A stretch of DNA of 64,000 nucleotides, from positions 13,379,246 to 13,443,245 of the forward strand of contig OW203773.1 of assembly GCA_934045905.1 (NCBI GenBank), given 5' to 3'. Source of the DNA: Leuctra nigra. Its lineage: Eukaryota; Arthropoda; Insecta; Plecoptera; Leuctridae. The notes beneath the pieces are model-generated. The model ran no database searches, was not told where the DNA came from, and saw only the letters and a program-made list of their open reading frames with translations. Positions 51,127 to 61,085 of the stretch are shown here, in pieces (the stretch's first letter is position 1; every line of letters begins with the position of its first letter). The position numbers and the translations under genes were made by a program.

Positions 51127-54100
51127 GTAGACATACATTGCAATATTATCTAAACTAGATATAATTCGATGACTGAGATTCGTGAAACTGAAAATAATAT
51201 TGAATTTTGCATTAAAACAATATAATGGTGTTTTTCACGAATTGATAATATCATGATCGTTGACATCTGGGTCAACACTTTGACCTGACTTCTTAAAAGA
51301 TAAGACTCCTTTAGCGTGCACAAGGTCTTCAGTAGAGGCGTTGGAGTCAAGATGTTCGCAATGCAGCTGATTCTCTGTGTGGTGGTGGCTGCTGCGATGG
51401 CTCAGTCGGTTCCAGGAGACAATAGCACAGGTAGACATACATTGCAATATTATCTAAACTAGATATAATTCGATGACTGAGATTCGTGAAACTGAAAATA
51501 ATATTGAATTTTGCATTAAAACAATATAATGGTGTTTTTCACGAATTGATAATATCATGATCGTTGACATCTGGGTCAACACTTTGACCTGACTTCTTAA
51601 AAGATAAGACTCCTTTAGCGTGCACAAGGTCTTCAGTAGAGGCGTTGGAGTCAAGATGCTCGCAATGCAGCTGATTCTCTGTGTGGTGGTGGCTGCCGCG
51701 ATGGCTCAGTCGGTTCCAGGAGACAATAGCACAGGTAGACATACATTGCAATATTATCTAAACTAAACGGGACTATAGATCAGGCGCATATGAACTAAAT
51801 TTTCAAAGGGGGATAATATTGTAAGAACTTAGCTGTGGGGAGGGCTCTTCAGCGAAATGCGGGTCCTGGGCGCACAGCCCTTGAAAATTTTTGAATTTCA
51901 GGCATGAATGCTTTGTTCATTTCTACGCGATTTTAACACTTTGCACATTTTTATCTTGATGTATAAGAACATGGGGGGGGGGGATTGAATCATATGGGGG
52001 GGGGGGGGTATTTACCCATATCGCCTCCCCCCCCCCTTCCTACGCGCCAGGACTATATTCCCGGGCCTCCGGAATACAAGTTCAGAGCGATACCATTTCG
52101 TACTATGGCTGAGTGATGACGCTCTCAACTTGTATTCCGGAGGCCCAGGTTCCATTCCCGTTGCCGTAATTCATGATAGGGGTTTAAGTGGTATTCCCTT
52201 AGTCGACAGACAAATGCTGGGCAGGTACCCTGCTAATAGGCCACGACCGCCTCCTTCCCACCTTCCATCATTACCTACTCTTCACCTTCACCTTCATCTC
52301 CCAATCATCATCATAATCATTCATCCGTCGCCATTAGCCTCGCTGCAGAACAGTGCGACGGTAAGCCCCAGACAAAAAGTAATACCACATATTCAGAGTA
52401 CTTCGTGTTGATAGTTTGTTTATGATTTTATATCTTTTATCATTGTTTGGCATTTATTTGACGACGTGGCCCCCTTGGAAGATGGCGTAATAGTAGCCCT
52501 TAAAAGGCTAAGTAGCCTAATGGGTAATCTGCCCCTGTATATTCTCATCGTCTTCTTGTTCCAGATTGTGGAAGACGTGAGATCCGGGAGTTGACTATCG
52601 ATGGGGAGCTAGTGACGTCAGACCAGCCCTGGCTCATCGTCGTCTACAGTAGAAGTTCTGCAAGTTCTAATTGGTCGTACGAACTCACAGGAACTCTGAT
52701 CTCAGCTACACATGTGGTCACTGGTAAGTAGGTAAACAGTAATCCATCCACTATAGGGAGAAATATAGGAATATATTTAGAGTAGATAAATGTAGCGAGC
52801 GAAAGGGGCTGTGCATAAAGCGTACGTCACGCTAAAAATGGGTTATTTTGACTCCCCCCCTCCCCCTTGTTACTCTGTGTCACACTTTTCCAAATCCTCC
52901 CCCCCCCCCCCTTCCGCCCTAAATGGACATTACAAACCATCTCAACCCCCTCCTTAAATTCAATTAGTCTGACAGCGAAATTTATCAATTTATAGAGTCC
53001 GTTTTACCGAAATTTGAGGTCCCGACTTATCAACCTGAAGTTTAAAATTCTTAAATTATCTATATCAAAACGTGACATCCCAAAGGCTCCGGGCCCCCCC
53101 CTCTCCCCTGTCACACTGTGTCACATATTGGTGCATCCCCCCTCCCCCCCCCTGAAGCGTGACGTCCTTTATGCACAGCCCCAAATGGCCTTTACCTTTT
53201 TTTTGAGTATGTGCCAGCACTGGCTCAGGTCAAACCTTTCAACCATTTTAGCATTTTCAAGCATTTTATTGATGTCAGGAGTCAACAAAGACCTCCATGA
53301 CTCATCGAACATAAAATTACTCTGGCTAGTAATTAGACGATATGTGTGGCTTTTAAATTGAATACCAGGTTTCCAATAGTTGGTTGTAATAATTTGAACC
53401 TTTATGATTAAAATGTTTCTTGTTAATATTCAAAAATCATAGGATCTATTTAAAAAAAATATACCTGGGACCACTCATATCCCGCAGAATCGGGAATGCT
53501 AATGTTATAGAATAGGACCCCGGGAAAATTACTGATAAATTGATTGATTATTAGAGTTTAACGGCGCGTCAACGACGAGGTTATATTGCGCACATTAATT
53601 TTAACTTTTAACTTTGTTGAACTAAGTGGAGGACATCGGGAGGGGTCGACCTAATGGGCCCGATCTGGGGGAGTCTGAAACTGGTGGGAAAGCCAGGTCA
53701 GAATGGGGACAGACCGGGGGGTGGAGAGCTTCGGGCCGGTGGGACTCGATTTCAGGGGGATCACCATCTCGAGGGGGGAGGCCGTCCCGAGTGGCCCGCG
53801 AATTTGGGGAGGGCATGGGACTAGGTCGACCCTGGACTGCACTTAGTTGGGGCCAACTCGTATGTGAGCCGGACGATCTGTTAAACGGTCATATCAGTTT
53901 CATACGATTGAAAGTTTCTGCTCTAACTACCTTGGAACTATAAAGAGTCGAAGTAGCCGTGATCAACATTTTCGAGTAATTTCACAGCAAACACGCAAAA
54001 TGTCCGTAAAATGTCAATAACTTTTGGATTTAAACACAGATAAGTCTGAAAATTGTCAAAAATACAGATAATGTTGGTCCCAATGACCATGCAAAGTTTT

Positions 54101-57100
54101 AAGTTGATCGGTCATACGGTTCTAGTTTAAATGTCAAAAATCATATGAAAGATTTTTTTAAATTTGTACCCATGGGAGGATTTGGCTGAAACTTTGTATG
54201 ATTGGGTAAAATGTTAGTGGTAATGACTTGTCAAAATTTCAAATTGATCGCAACAACCAATCGAAAGATAATTTTTTTTAAATTTGAACCAATCACATGA
54301 GCCCATTCAAAAACGATCCCAGGGATCGCATAGATTACGTTAGCATATGTGCAAAATTTCAGATCGATTGATTGTGCCGTTTGACCTGGGCTGTGAACAC
54401 AAAAAAAAAAAAAAACACACAGAGAAAGTGCCGTAAGAGTACCGTGGTGACGCTCGCTACGCTCGCTCAATTAACTTCAAATTTTGCATGTTCATTGGGA
54501 CTCTTTTTGAAAATTTTCATACAAATCAGTATAGAATTTCAAATGTTAGATATTCATATTTTACTGACATCTTGTGTTTTCACATATGTGTCAAACTTAT
54601 TCAAATAAATTTAAAAATATATATCACTGCTCCTGACTCAAGTTGACCTCCGAGTATTTCCAAGGTCAATTAAAGAGCAGTAACTTTCACACACATATTA
54701 ATTGGCATGCAGTACAAAGGCTCCCAGTATCATAAGGTAGTGTCATCACCCGAGTTGCTATGGTAACATACCTCAATCTAGTAATTTTTTAATTTTTTAC
54801 TGGTGGACAGGCATTTTTTAATAGTTTAGTCATATATTTTAAATACAGTTGCGAAAGAAAATTAAAAAGAAAGAGCTTAGTATCAATAGGGAAGTCTCGT
54901 GAAATTTTATTCTAGCTAATTTCTAAATATCAACACAAATATCAATGACAAACACACTTTATCACCAGCGAAATTTAAAGTTTTCATTCATAAAAATCAA
55001 ATTCAAATGTCATTGGATATTTTGGCGGGAAAAACGGCAGGCAACGAGAATCAGGATTGTGATGTCATTTCCAAGTCTCCAACAATGTGTTACCATGGTG
55101 ATTCCTTTGTTGCCATTGCAATGGAGCAAATTGATATGTCATTCCCGATTTTCCTCTTTTAAAATTTTAAGAAATAATATCAATCCTTGTAAATTAATAA
55201 TTTGCAAACTTTTACTGAGATTTATAGTTAGAACTCATACCGTACTGTTTATTTTATCTAATAATGATGTGTTCTGAAACATTAAGAAGCTACAAAAGAC
55301 AATGTTTCAGATGCATCTGGTGTCACGCACGCTAACGGCACCGCGTTCCCCGCATCAACCCTGCGTCTCGCGGCCGGAACTCACCTGCTCGACCTCTCCG
55401 ACACCGAGCCCAGTGCGCAGACGCGGCGTGTGACGTCAGTGCGTGTCCACGAGCAGTTCAACAGCACAAGCAGAGTCCACGACATCGCTCTCTTAGTGAC
55501 GGAGAAGAAGTTCAAACTGACATGGAACGTCAATGTGGCATGTGTGGACTGGAGCGGTCAGCTGGTTCCATCACCAGGACAACGTGTCGTTGTAAGTACA
55601 CTAGAGTCCACGACATTGCTCTCTGAGTGGCGGAGAGGAAGTTCAAACTGACATGGAACGTCAATGTGGCGTGTGTGGACTGGAGCGGTCAGCTGGTTCC
55701 ATCACCAGGACAACGTGTCGTTGTAAGTACACTAGAGTCCACGACATTGCTCTCTGAGTGGCGGAGAGGAAGTTCAAACTGACATGGAACGTCAATGTGG
55801 CGTGTGTGGACTGGAGCGGTCAGCTGGCTCCATCACCAGGACAACGTGTCGTTGTAAGTACACTAGAGTCCACGACATTGCTCTGTTGGTGGCGGAGAGG
55901 AAGTTCAAACTGACATGGAACGTCAATGTGGCATGTGTGGACTGGAGCGGTCAGCTGGTTCCATCACCAGGACAACGTGTCGTTGTAAGTATTTTCCCCA
56001 GTTTTTCCGTACAACACATTAGGATCTTCAGAAAAATCCAACGTGACAGGGTTGACGCGTCTCGAAATAAACTTTGGCAACTTTGTACGACAAAGGGAAA
56101 GTATAGGCACGTGGGAAGAGGGGATTCCCCCCACTCGGGCAGGCTTATTCACCATTCATATCCCCCATATTCATATTCATATCATAGGGGGCATATCCCA
56201 CTTCACCATTTAGTGGAAGAAATTAAGTTTAGAGGCCCAAAATTACTCAAAAATAGTTTAAATTGAAAAAGTGCCCTGGAGGGCTGGTGGGGTTGTTTGT
56301 TGTAATTTGTGCTATTTAAAGCAACCTAGATTCATTTTTAGATGTTTAAATTGACAAAAAATAGGTTTTCAGGCAGCAATTGGAGGGTTATATGATTCAT
56401 TTTGTGCATTTTAGACTCCAGAATTACTTTAAAATTATTAAATTTCCCAAAAAAGGAAGCGTGGTGACTCAGTAGGTAGCTCGTTTGTGGACTGAGTTCG
56501 GAGAGCAATGGTGAAAAGGGGTTTGGAAGAGAGAAACGGCGATGCTTATGATGAGGATTAAGGGCGGTCATCAATATTTTCCCGCCAAAAGTGATTTTGG
56601 AGCGGTTTTAGAGGGACATACGAAATATAAATTGCCATATTTGACAAACGGTTATGAATATCGAAAAAGCAAGAAAGGCATGGCATGTATTGAACCTTTA
56701 TCTACATTTTCATCGCTTACTGTCATAACTTTGCTCCTACTATGTGGTCAGCATTTGGCGGCAACAAAAACGCTCCGTTTCTTGTCCGTCGCTCGTCCGT
56801 CTCTCACACGGAGCGTTTTTGTTCCCGACAAATGCTGACCACATAGTAGGAGCAAAGTTATGACAGTAAGCGATGAAAATGTAGATAAAGGTTTAATACA
56901 TATCATGTGTTTCTTGCTTTTCGATATTCATAACCGTTTGCCAAATATGACCATTTATATTTCGTATGTCCCTCTAAAACCGCTCCAAAATGACTTTTGG
57001 CGGGAAAAATATATGACCGGAATTAACAGTCACACATGTGTTGCAGGCTGCTGGATTGCGACGCGGCGTGCGCACGCGCTTCATCTTCACCGCTCAACCC

Positions 57101-57415
57101 GCAGTCGTCATCACGCGCGAAGAATGTCGGACATCCAAGTGGCAGAGAACAAGTCGCTTCACCGCCGCCAACAGACTCTGCGCGAAGACCACGGGCAACG
57201 CCAGCTGTCAGAGCGTCTACGGCGCAGGACTGTTGCTCCAGACACCCACCAGTAGTGGAGACAGGTTCCATCTGGTGGGGCTGTGGAGACACGACCTGGC
57301 GTGGCAGCAGACGCGCGACTGTCATGTGGATAGAGTCACGTGGTCGGACGCGGTGTTGCCACATGTCACATGGCTCAGGCTTTCAGAGACTGTTGCTACA
57401 GACACGCACCAGTAG
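51048..57415 (+). CDS. Secreted serine-protease homologue 2 (non-catalytic), internally duplicated
   Basis: Exon 1 exists three times (ATG at 51048, 51352 and 51656), then exons 52565-52723, 55311-55591 and 57047-57415 join in frame (phases 1, 1, 0) to 295 residues. It starts MFAMQLILCVVVAAAMAQ, a signal peptide. DCGRREIRELTIDGE, QPWLIVV, GTLISATHVV, RLAAGTHL and VHEQFN parallel homologue 1. The histidine site reads TDASG and the serine site reads SVYGAGLLL (Ser to Tyr), but HDIALL keeps the aspartate. It should be an inactive chymotrypsin-fold secreted protein. A 160-bp duplication in the last exon shifts the frame, so the tail ends early at TAG 57413-57415 rather than at 57558. It may be a decaying gene. 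Confidence 0.8.
51352..51430 (+). CDS. Protease homologue 2, exon 1, second copy
   Basis: This copy appears identical in coding sequence to the first. Its own upstream region is a copied promoter-proximal stretch. Confidence 0.7.
51656..51734 (+). CDS. Protease homologue 2, exon 1, third copy
   Basis: This is the copy nearest exon 2. It begins ATGCTC, so residue 2 is Leu rather than Phe. The hydrophobic core is unchanged. Confidence 0.75.
51781..52052. repeat. Repeat with CAGGCGCATA/TACGCGCCAG ends and G/C tracts
   Basis: The ends relate to the family at 4452-5267. The piece contains GGCGCACAGCCCTTGAAAA and several runs of G or C near 51975-52035. Confidence 0.55.
52095..52400 (+). repeat. 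tRNA-derived SINE
   Basis: The head carries an A-box-like TGGCTGAGTGATGACG at 52107 and a B-box-like GGTTCCATTCCC near 52148, about 30 bp apart, the layout of a pol III promoter. A body with CTGCTAATAGGCCACGACCG and a TCATCATCATAATCAT tail follows. Copies in reverse: 37330-37560 and 5515-5659. Confidence 0.65.
52565..52723 (+). CDS. Protease homologue 2, exon 2
   Basis: The acceptor is TTCCAG and the donor ACT G/GTAAGT. It encodes DCGRREIRELTIDGE, QPWLIVV and GTLISATHVV, with an N-glycosylation-type NWS. Confidence 0.88.
52812..53180. mobile_element. GGGGCTGTGCATAAAG terminal-repeat element
   Basis: The ends are GGGGCTGTGCATAAAG and CTTTATGCACAGCCCC, followed inwards by ACGTCACGC and GCGTGACGT. 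Elements with this type of end are widespread in insects. The interior is C-rich. No matching target duplication is seen. Confidence 0.7.
53620..53850. other. G-rich, high-GC island of unknown nature
   Basis: The strip is unusually GC-rich for the window, with many GGGG runs on the + strand (GATCTGGGGGAG, GACCGGGGGG). The open frames across it have no recognisable protein signature. It lies in intron 2 of protease homologue 2. Confidence 0.4.
54020..54472 (+). repeat. Intact copy of the repeat split at 12590-19118
   Basis: The copy starts near GATAATGTTGGTCCCAATGA, contains GGGAGGATTTGGCTGAAACT and CAAAATTTCAGATCGATTG, and ends CGCTCGCTACGCTCGCTCAA. It acts as the reference for the nested copy in RPN1. 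Confidence 0.7.
54480..55305. other. Non-coding intron sequence
   Basis: Intron 2 of protease homologue 2; AT-rich, and nothing identified. Confidence 0.4.
55311..55591 (+). CDS. Protease homologue 2, exon 3
   Basis: The exon is 281 bp. The acceptor is GTTTCAG and the donor GTCGTT/GTAAGT. It encodes DASGVTHANG, RLAAGTHL, VHEQFN and VHDIALLVTEKKF. Its 3' end and donor are repeated three more times downstream. Confidence 0.9.
55461..55984 (+). repeat. 131-bp tandem repeat, four copies of exon 3's end with donor
   Basis: Donor GTAAGT sites occur at 55592, 55723, 55854 and 55985, exactly 131 bp apart. Each copy has GAGTCCACGACAT.GCTCT, TCAAACTGACATGG and the same ...CGTGTCGTT/GTAAGT end. 131 is not divisible by 3, so reading through shifts the frame. 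Confidence 0.95.
56457..56557 (+). repeat. tRNA-like SINE fragment
   Basis: GTGGTGACTCAGTAGGTAGC is A-box-like and GGTTTGGAAGA is only loosely B-box-like; the piece stops where the palindromic element begins. It is a weak call. Confidence 0.3.
56558..57026. mobile_element. Palindromic TTAA element, copy 1
   Basis: TTAA at 56558-56561 and 57023-57026 flanks a nearly complete palindrome: GGAGCGGTTTTAGAGG/CCTCTAAAACCGCTCC and CTACTATGTGGTCAGCAT with its complement, centre near 56795. It ends 20 bp before exon 4 of protease homologue 2. It is probably a piggyBac-like MITE. Confidence 0.85.
57047..57415 (+). CDS. Protease homologue 2, exon 4 (truncated by internal duplication)
   Basis: The acceptor is TGTTGCAG. 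It encodes AAGLRRGVR, CAKTTGNASCQSVYGAG and FHLVGLWRHD, then HVTWLRLSETVATDTHQ. The second copy of the duplicated end (57386-57545) finishes HVTWLRRQLDRA with TGA at 57558, matching the LTWIKRHVDLA tail of homologue 1 better. Confidence 0.85.
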   Translation, partial: AAGLRRGVRTRFIFTAQPAVVITREECRTSKWQRTSRFTAANRLCAKTTGNASCQSVYGAGLLLQTPTSSGDRFHLVGLWRHDLAWQQTRDCHVDRVTWSDAVLPHVTWLRLSETVATDTHQ

Positions 57416-57545
57416 TGGAGACAGGTTCCATCTGGTGGGGCTGTGGAGACACGACCTGGCGTGGCAGCAGACACGCGACTGTCAAGTGGATAGAGTCACG
57501 AGGTCGGAAGCGGTGTTGCCACATGTCACATGGCTCAGGCGACAA
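57226..57545 (+). repeat. 160-bp tandem duplication in the last exon
   Basis: CACCAGTAGTGGAGACAGG occurs at 57247 and 57407, exactly 160 bp apart, and the similarity runs to ...CACATGGCTCAGGC in both. It has a few base differences (e.g. GTCATG/GTCAAG). Confidence 0.95.
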
Positions 57546-57560
57546 CTCGATCGAGCATGA

Positions 57561-58029
57561 TTAAGGTAGCTCATACCTCTTTCCCGCCAACGGTCGTTTT
57601 GAAGCGGTTTTAAAGGGAAATACGAAATTTAAATTGCCATATTTGGCAAACGGTTATGAATATCGAAAAAGCAAAAAAGACGTGACATGTGAACATTTAT
57701 CTACATTTTCATCGCTTACTTTCATAACTTTGCTCCTACTATGTGGTCAGCATATGTCGGGCACGAAAACGCTCCGTGCGAGCGACGAGAAAAAAGGGAC
57801 GAGAAACGGAGCGTTTTCGTGTTCGCCCGACAAATGCTGACCACATAGTAGGAGCAAAGCTTTAACAGAAAACGATGAAAATGTAGATAGAGGTTCAATA
57901 CATGTCATGTCTTTCTTGCTTTTCGATATTCATAACCGTTTGCCAAATATGGCAATTTATATTTTGTGTTTCCCTTTAAAACTGCTCCAAAACGACTTTT
58001 GACGGGAAAAAATATCTGACAGCCCTTAA
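57561..58029. mobile_element. Palindromic TTAA element, copy 2
   Basis: TTAA stands at 57561-57564 and 58026-58029, with arms as in copy 1 (AAACGGTTATGAATATCG and its complement). It begins on the base after the TGA at 57558-57560. Confidence 0.85.
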
Positions 58030-58425
58030 GATAACAGCATTACTTGAGTAGGGAAGCACAGTCTGGGACCCATACAATCCAGGATTGGTCAAGGCAGTAG
58101 AGAGCGTCCAGGGGGTTGCGGTTAGTAGATTGCTTGGAAGAGTCAAGAGACACGGGTAGTGAGAAACAAAGCAGGGGAGGTGGAAAAAATCTTGGAAAGA
58201 CCTAGTGAAATGATAAAGCAATTAGGTTGGGAAACTTTAGAGGAGAGGAGAAAAAAGGATAGACTTATGAACTTTTACAGAGCGGTGAAAGAGAGGATAG
58301 GGACGAAAATGCAGAGAGATGGGAGAGGAAAGGAGAGGTTTGCAGTGGAGAGGTAGAGGTAGGGAGAAATGGGTGCACCCATAAGAACACTGAAAGACTG
58401 GAATGAACTAAGTGCCAGAACTTTT
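58030..58425 (+). pseudogene. LINE remnant, reverse-transcriptase C-terminus
   Basis: The translation has VWDPYNPGLVKAVESVQG, then, after a frame break, LGWETLEERRKKDRLMNFYR and later IRTLKDWNELSA. This is the usual closing order of CR1/Jockey-type LINE proteins. It is broken by stops and has no active site. Confidence 0.75.
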
Positions 58426-58832
58426 ATGTTTTCACTATACTTTATATTAGGAGTAATACTTTAAATAATACACCAGTTCATGTGATACCATTTATTCGTC
58501 AGACATTTCCAGACCCGGTCCACGACCACACTGTCGAACAGTGTTCCCAACATTACAACCATCAATACCAACCCAACACTCTCAATACCAACACAACACT
58601 CCTCCCCTTTTAAATTTTACATTGGAATGGGGGGGAAAATTTTACACACTTGAACAAAAAAAAATTACCTTCACAACTTATATATTCCACAATTTTTAAA
58701 TCATAATGGAACATGATGGTGTACATTAGAATTTCATTTACCTTAGTAAATTACCTTCACAATTCATATATTACCACATTTTTAAATCATAATGGCACAT
58801 AATGGTTCACAGTAGAAAATAAACATGATAAC

Positions 58833-59762
58833 TTATAAATCCAACCTCTCTGGAGCCTTCCTGATCCTAGTAGACCTACGCAGACCGTCTACTTGTTGCT
58901 CGGCCCTGGGTGACTTCGTAGGGGAACTTCTCACAGGAGAACTTCTGACAACTCTATTCTCTGGTGGACTATCTTCCCTAATAGTAGTATCGTCACTAGG
59001 TACATGCTCCAACTCATTCGGCTCCTGCATTACACACTGTTCTTCCGATAATCCAGAATTCCTAATGTGATCGCAATGTGTCAATCTGATGTTTCCATTT
59101 GCGTCTACTAAATATGTATTTCTTCCCACCTGGAGCTTGATTACACCTCTCTGCCAATTTGGCTTGTTGTTAGGCCCAACCTTCCTTACAAGTACTGGTT
59201 CGCCTACTAGGAACTGTTTTCCTCCTTTTTTCATTTGAGAATTCCTGGTCTCCCTAAGTTTAGCATTATCATGGCGTAGTGTTACTCCTAGATTTGGTTT
59301 AAGCATACTCAATCTGGTACGAGGCTGGAATTTTAATAACACCTCAACTGGAGACATGTTTGTCACGGTCGATGGAGTGTTTCGAAAATGAAACAAGAAG
59401 TTTATCACTCTTTTCCTCAATGTGGAATTCGAATGATCGCTTCCCAAACGTTCACTAGTGATATTGAACTTCGATAAGACATCCTTGATCGTTCTTACAT
59501 TTCTCTCCGCTAACCCATTTGATGCTGGATGATACGGTGGACTGTGAGCTAAACGAATGCCATTACCCTTGCAAAAGTCCTCCAACTCTGCGGAATTAAA
59601 CGGAGGACCGTTGTCCGTTACTATTAACTCTGGAAATCCAAAAGTTGCAAAACACTCGCGTAACTTATCAATGACCCGGGTTGCTGTAGTCGTAGTCATC
59701 GGCCATACTTCGACCCACTTCGAGTAACTATCCACTAAGATAAGCAGCTTTGTCCCTTCCAA
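58833..59762 (-). CDS. Gypsy 2 integrase, core and C-terminal part
   Basis: The frame has 309 codons. Core motifs LILVDSYSKWVEVWPM, LIVTDNGPPFNSAELEDFC and PPYHPASNGLAERNVRTIK give the D, D and E of integrase. An SH3-like segment (VGEPVLVRKVG) and a charged tail follow. The zinc-finger part lies upstream in another frame (CEECQL at about 59855), so a break exists near 59770. Confidence 0.9.
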   Translation of the reverse strand: MEGTKLLILVDSYSKWVEVWPMTTTTATRVIDKLRECFATFGFPELIVTDNGPPFNSAELEDFCKGNGIRLAHSPPYHPASNGLAERNVRTIKDVLSKFNITSERLGSDHSNSTLRKRVINFLFHFRNTPSTVTNMSPVEVLLKFQPRTRLSMLKPNLGVTLRHDNAKLRETRNSQMKKGGKQFLVGEPVLVRKVGPNNKPNWQRGVIKLQVGRNTYLVDANGNIRLTHCDHIRNSGLSEEQCVMQEPNELEHVPSDDTTIREDSPPENRVVRSSPVRSSPTKSPRAEQQVDGLRRSTRIRKAPERLDL

Positions 59763-60036
59763 TTTCCCAAAATCTAAGTGAATTCTCTGCCATGGCCTAC
59801 CCGATGCTGGCCAATTATGCAGCGGACCCTTCCTTTCTGATGGACGCGACAGTTGACATTCTTCACAGCGTAATATCTTTTCCTCAATATCTGAATCAAT
59901 CCCAGGCCACCAAACATGGCTTCAAGCTAACATCTTCATCCTGACAATTCCTGGATGTTGCTCATGTAGCAAACCCAGAATATGATCTCTCAATCCTGTT
60001 GGAATGATTACTCTGTTACCCCATGTTAAACAATTT

Positions 60037-60885
60037 TCATCGATTGATAATTCGTTCCTTTATTTGGAAAAACGGCTTTAAATTCGGATCAAGTGGTTCA
60101 CCGTTCGACCAACCTTGATTAGTTAACAGCATGGCTCGTGACAGCGTTACATCCTTTTGCGTAAACTGCGCTATCTGCTTCGGTGTACACGGCACTTCCG
60201 AACCAAGAACCTCGCACACTCGGTGGACTGGTGAAAATTTACCTATTGACTTTTCGGCTGTTTCGTTTGGCAATGGTAATCGGGACATAGCGTCTGCATT
60301 TGCCAAATCTACACCTTTACGATATTCAATCTCATATTGATAACTGGCTAGTATGATCGCCCAACGTTGCAACCGCGCAGCAGCTAATGTCGGAATTCCC
60401 TTTTTACTTCCCAGAATCGCTTTCAACGGCAAATGGTCCGTGACCAGCTTGAACTTATGCCCATAAATGAACTTATGAAAACGCTTTACTCCAAAGATAA
60501 TTCCGAGCGCCTCTTTCTCTACTTGCGCATAGCCTTGCTCGCTCTTACTAAGTGTTGCGGACACAAACATCACCGGCTTTTCAACTCCATCTATTACATG
60601 AGATAAGACCGCTCCAACACCGTAATTAGATGCATCGCAGGAGACCACCATTTCTTTAGACTGATCGTAAGGGACTAGCAACTGATTGCTCGTAAGTAAC
60701 TCTTTACTTTTCTCAAATGCTACTTGACAGTCTTTTGACCAAAACCAATCTACACCCTTTTCCAGCAGTTTGTGCAATGGTTTGATCTGTGACGCTAGGT
60801 TTGGAAGGAACCGGTTATAGAAGTTTAATAACCCCAGGTAAGACCTCAACTGATGGATATCTGACGACGCGGGAGCTTTCAACAC
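60037..60885 (-). CDS. Gypsy 2 RT thumb and RNase H
   Basis: The frame has 282 codons: LGLLNFYNRFLPNLASQIKP (connection), MVVSCDASNYGVGAVLSHVI (RNase H D), QVEKEALGIIFGVKRFHKF (E) and LVTDHLPLKAILG (D). A continuous similarity extends to 61085 with a TGA at about 60968 in the RT. The frame start at 60885 is not a true start. Confidence 0.88.
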   Translation of the reverse strand: MLKAPASSDIHQLRSYLGLLNFYNRFLPNLASQIKPLHKLLEKGVDWFWSKDCQVAFEKSKELLTSNQLLVPYDQSKEMVVSCDASNYGVGAVLSHVIDGVEKPVMFVSATLSKSEQGYAQVEKEALGIIFGVKRFHKFIYGHKFKLVTDHLPLKAILGSKKGIPTLAAARLQRWAIILASYQYEIEYRKGVDLANADAMSRLPLPNETAEKSIGKFSPVHRVCEVLGSEVPCTPKQIAQFTQKDVTLSRAMLLTNQGWSNGEPLDPNLKPFFQIKERIINR

Positions 60886-61085
60886 TGCTTCTACCTTGGT
60901 AGGAAGAGGATGAATCCCGTTCCCGTCAATCTGGTGACCTAGGTACTCGACACTGTCCCTAAAAAATCAACATTTTTCCAGGTTAATCCTAATGTTGTGT
61001 TCCTCCAACCGTTTTAAGACCTGTTCAACCGTTTTCTGATTTTCATCGAAAGAATCCCCAACAATCAACAAATCGTCAAGATAGC

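Larger units (their letters stand above)
50853..51764 (+). repeat. Three 304-bp tandem copies of promoter-proximal region and exon 1
   Basis: The copies are 50853-51156, 51157-51460 and 51461-51764, nearly identical; copy 3 has a few changes (ATGCTC for ATGTTC, GCCGCG for GCTGCG). Each holds about 195 bp upstream of the ATG, the whole signal-peptide exon and its GTAGAC donor. A TCAGT initiator-like word stands ~20 bp before each ATG, preceded by AAAAGATAAG. Confidence 0.95.
58427..61085 (-). mobile_element. Second Gypsy-type LTR element, 3' part only
   Basis: The 3' LTR starts at 58598 (TGTTGTGTTGG in element orientation) preceded by a purine tract AAAAGGGGAGGAG. Its far end near 58427 is a guess. 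RNase H and integrase frames follow to the right. The element is cut at 61085 by another LINE and its 5' part lies beyond the window. Confidence 0.85.

Noticed and set aside
53622..53943. Overlapping proline- and glycine-rich frames in the G-rich island
   Set aside because: Compositional open frames in high-GC sequence with no domain, start context or splice support.
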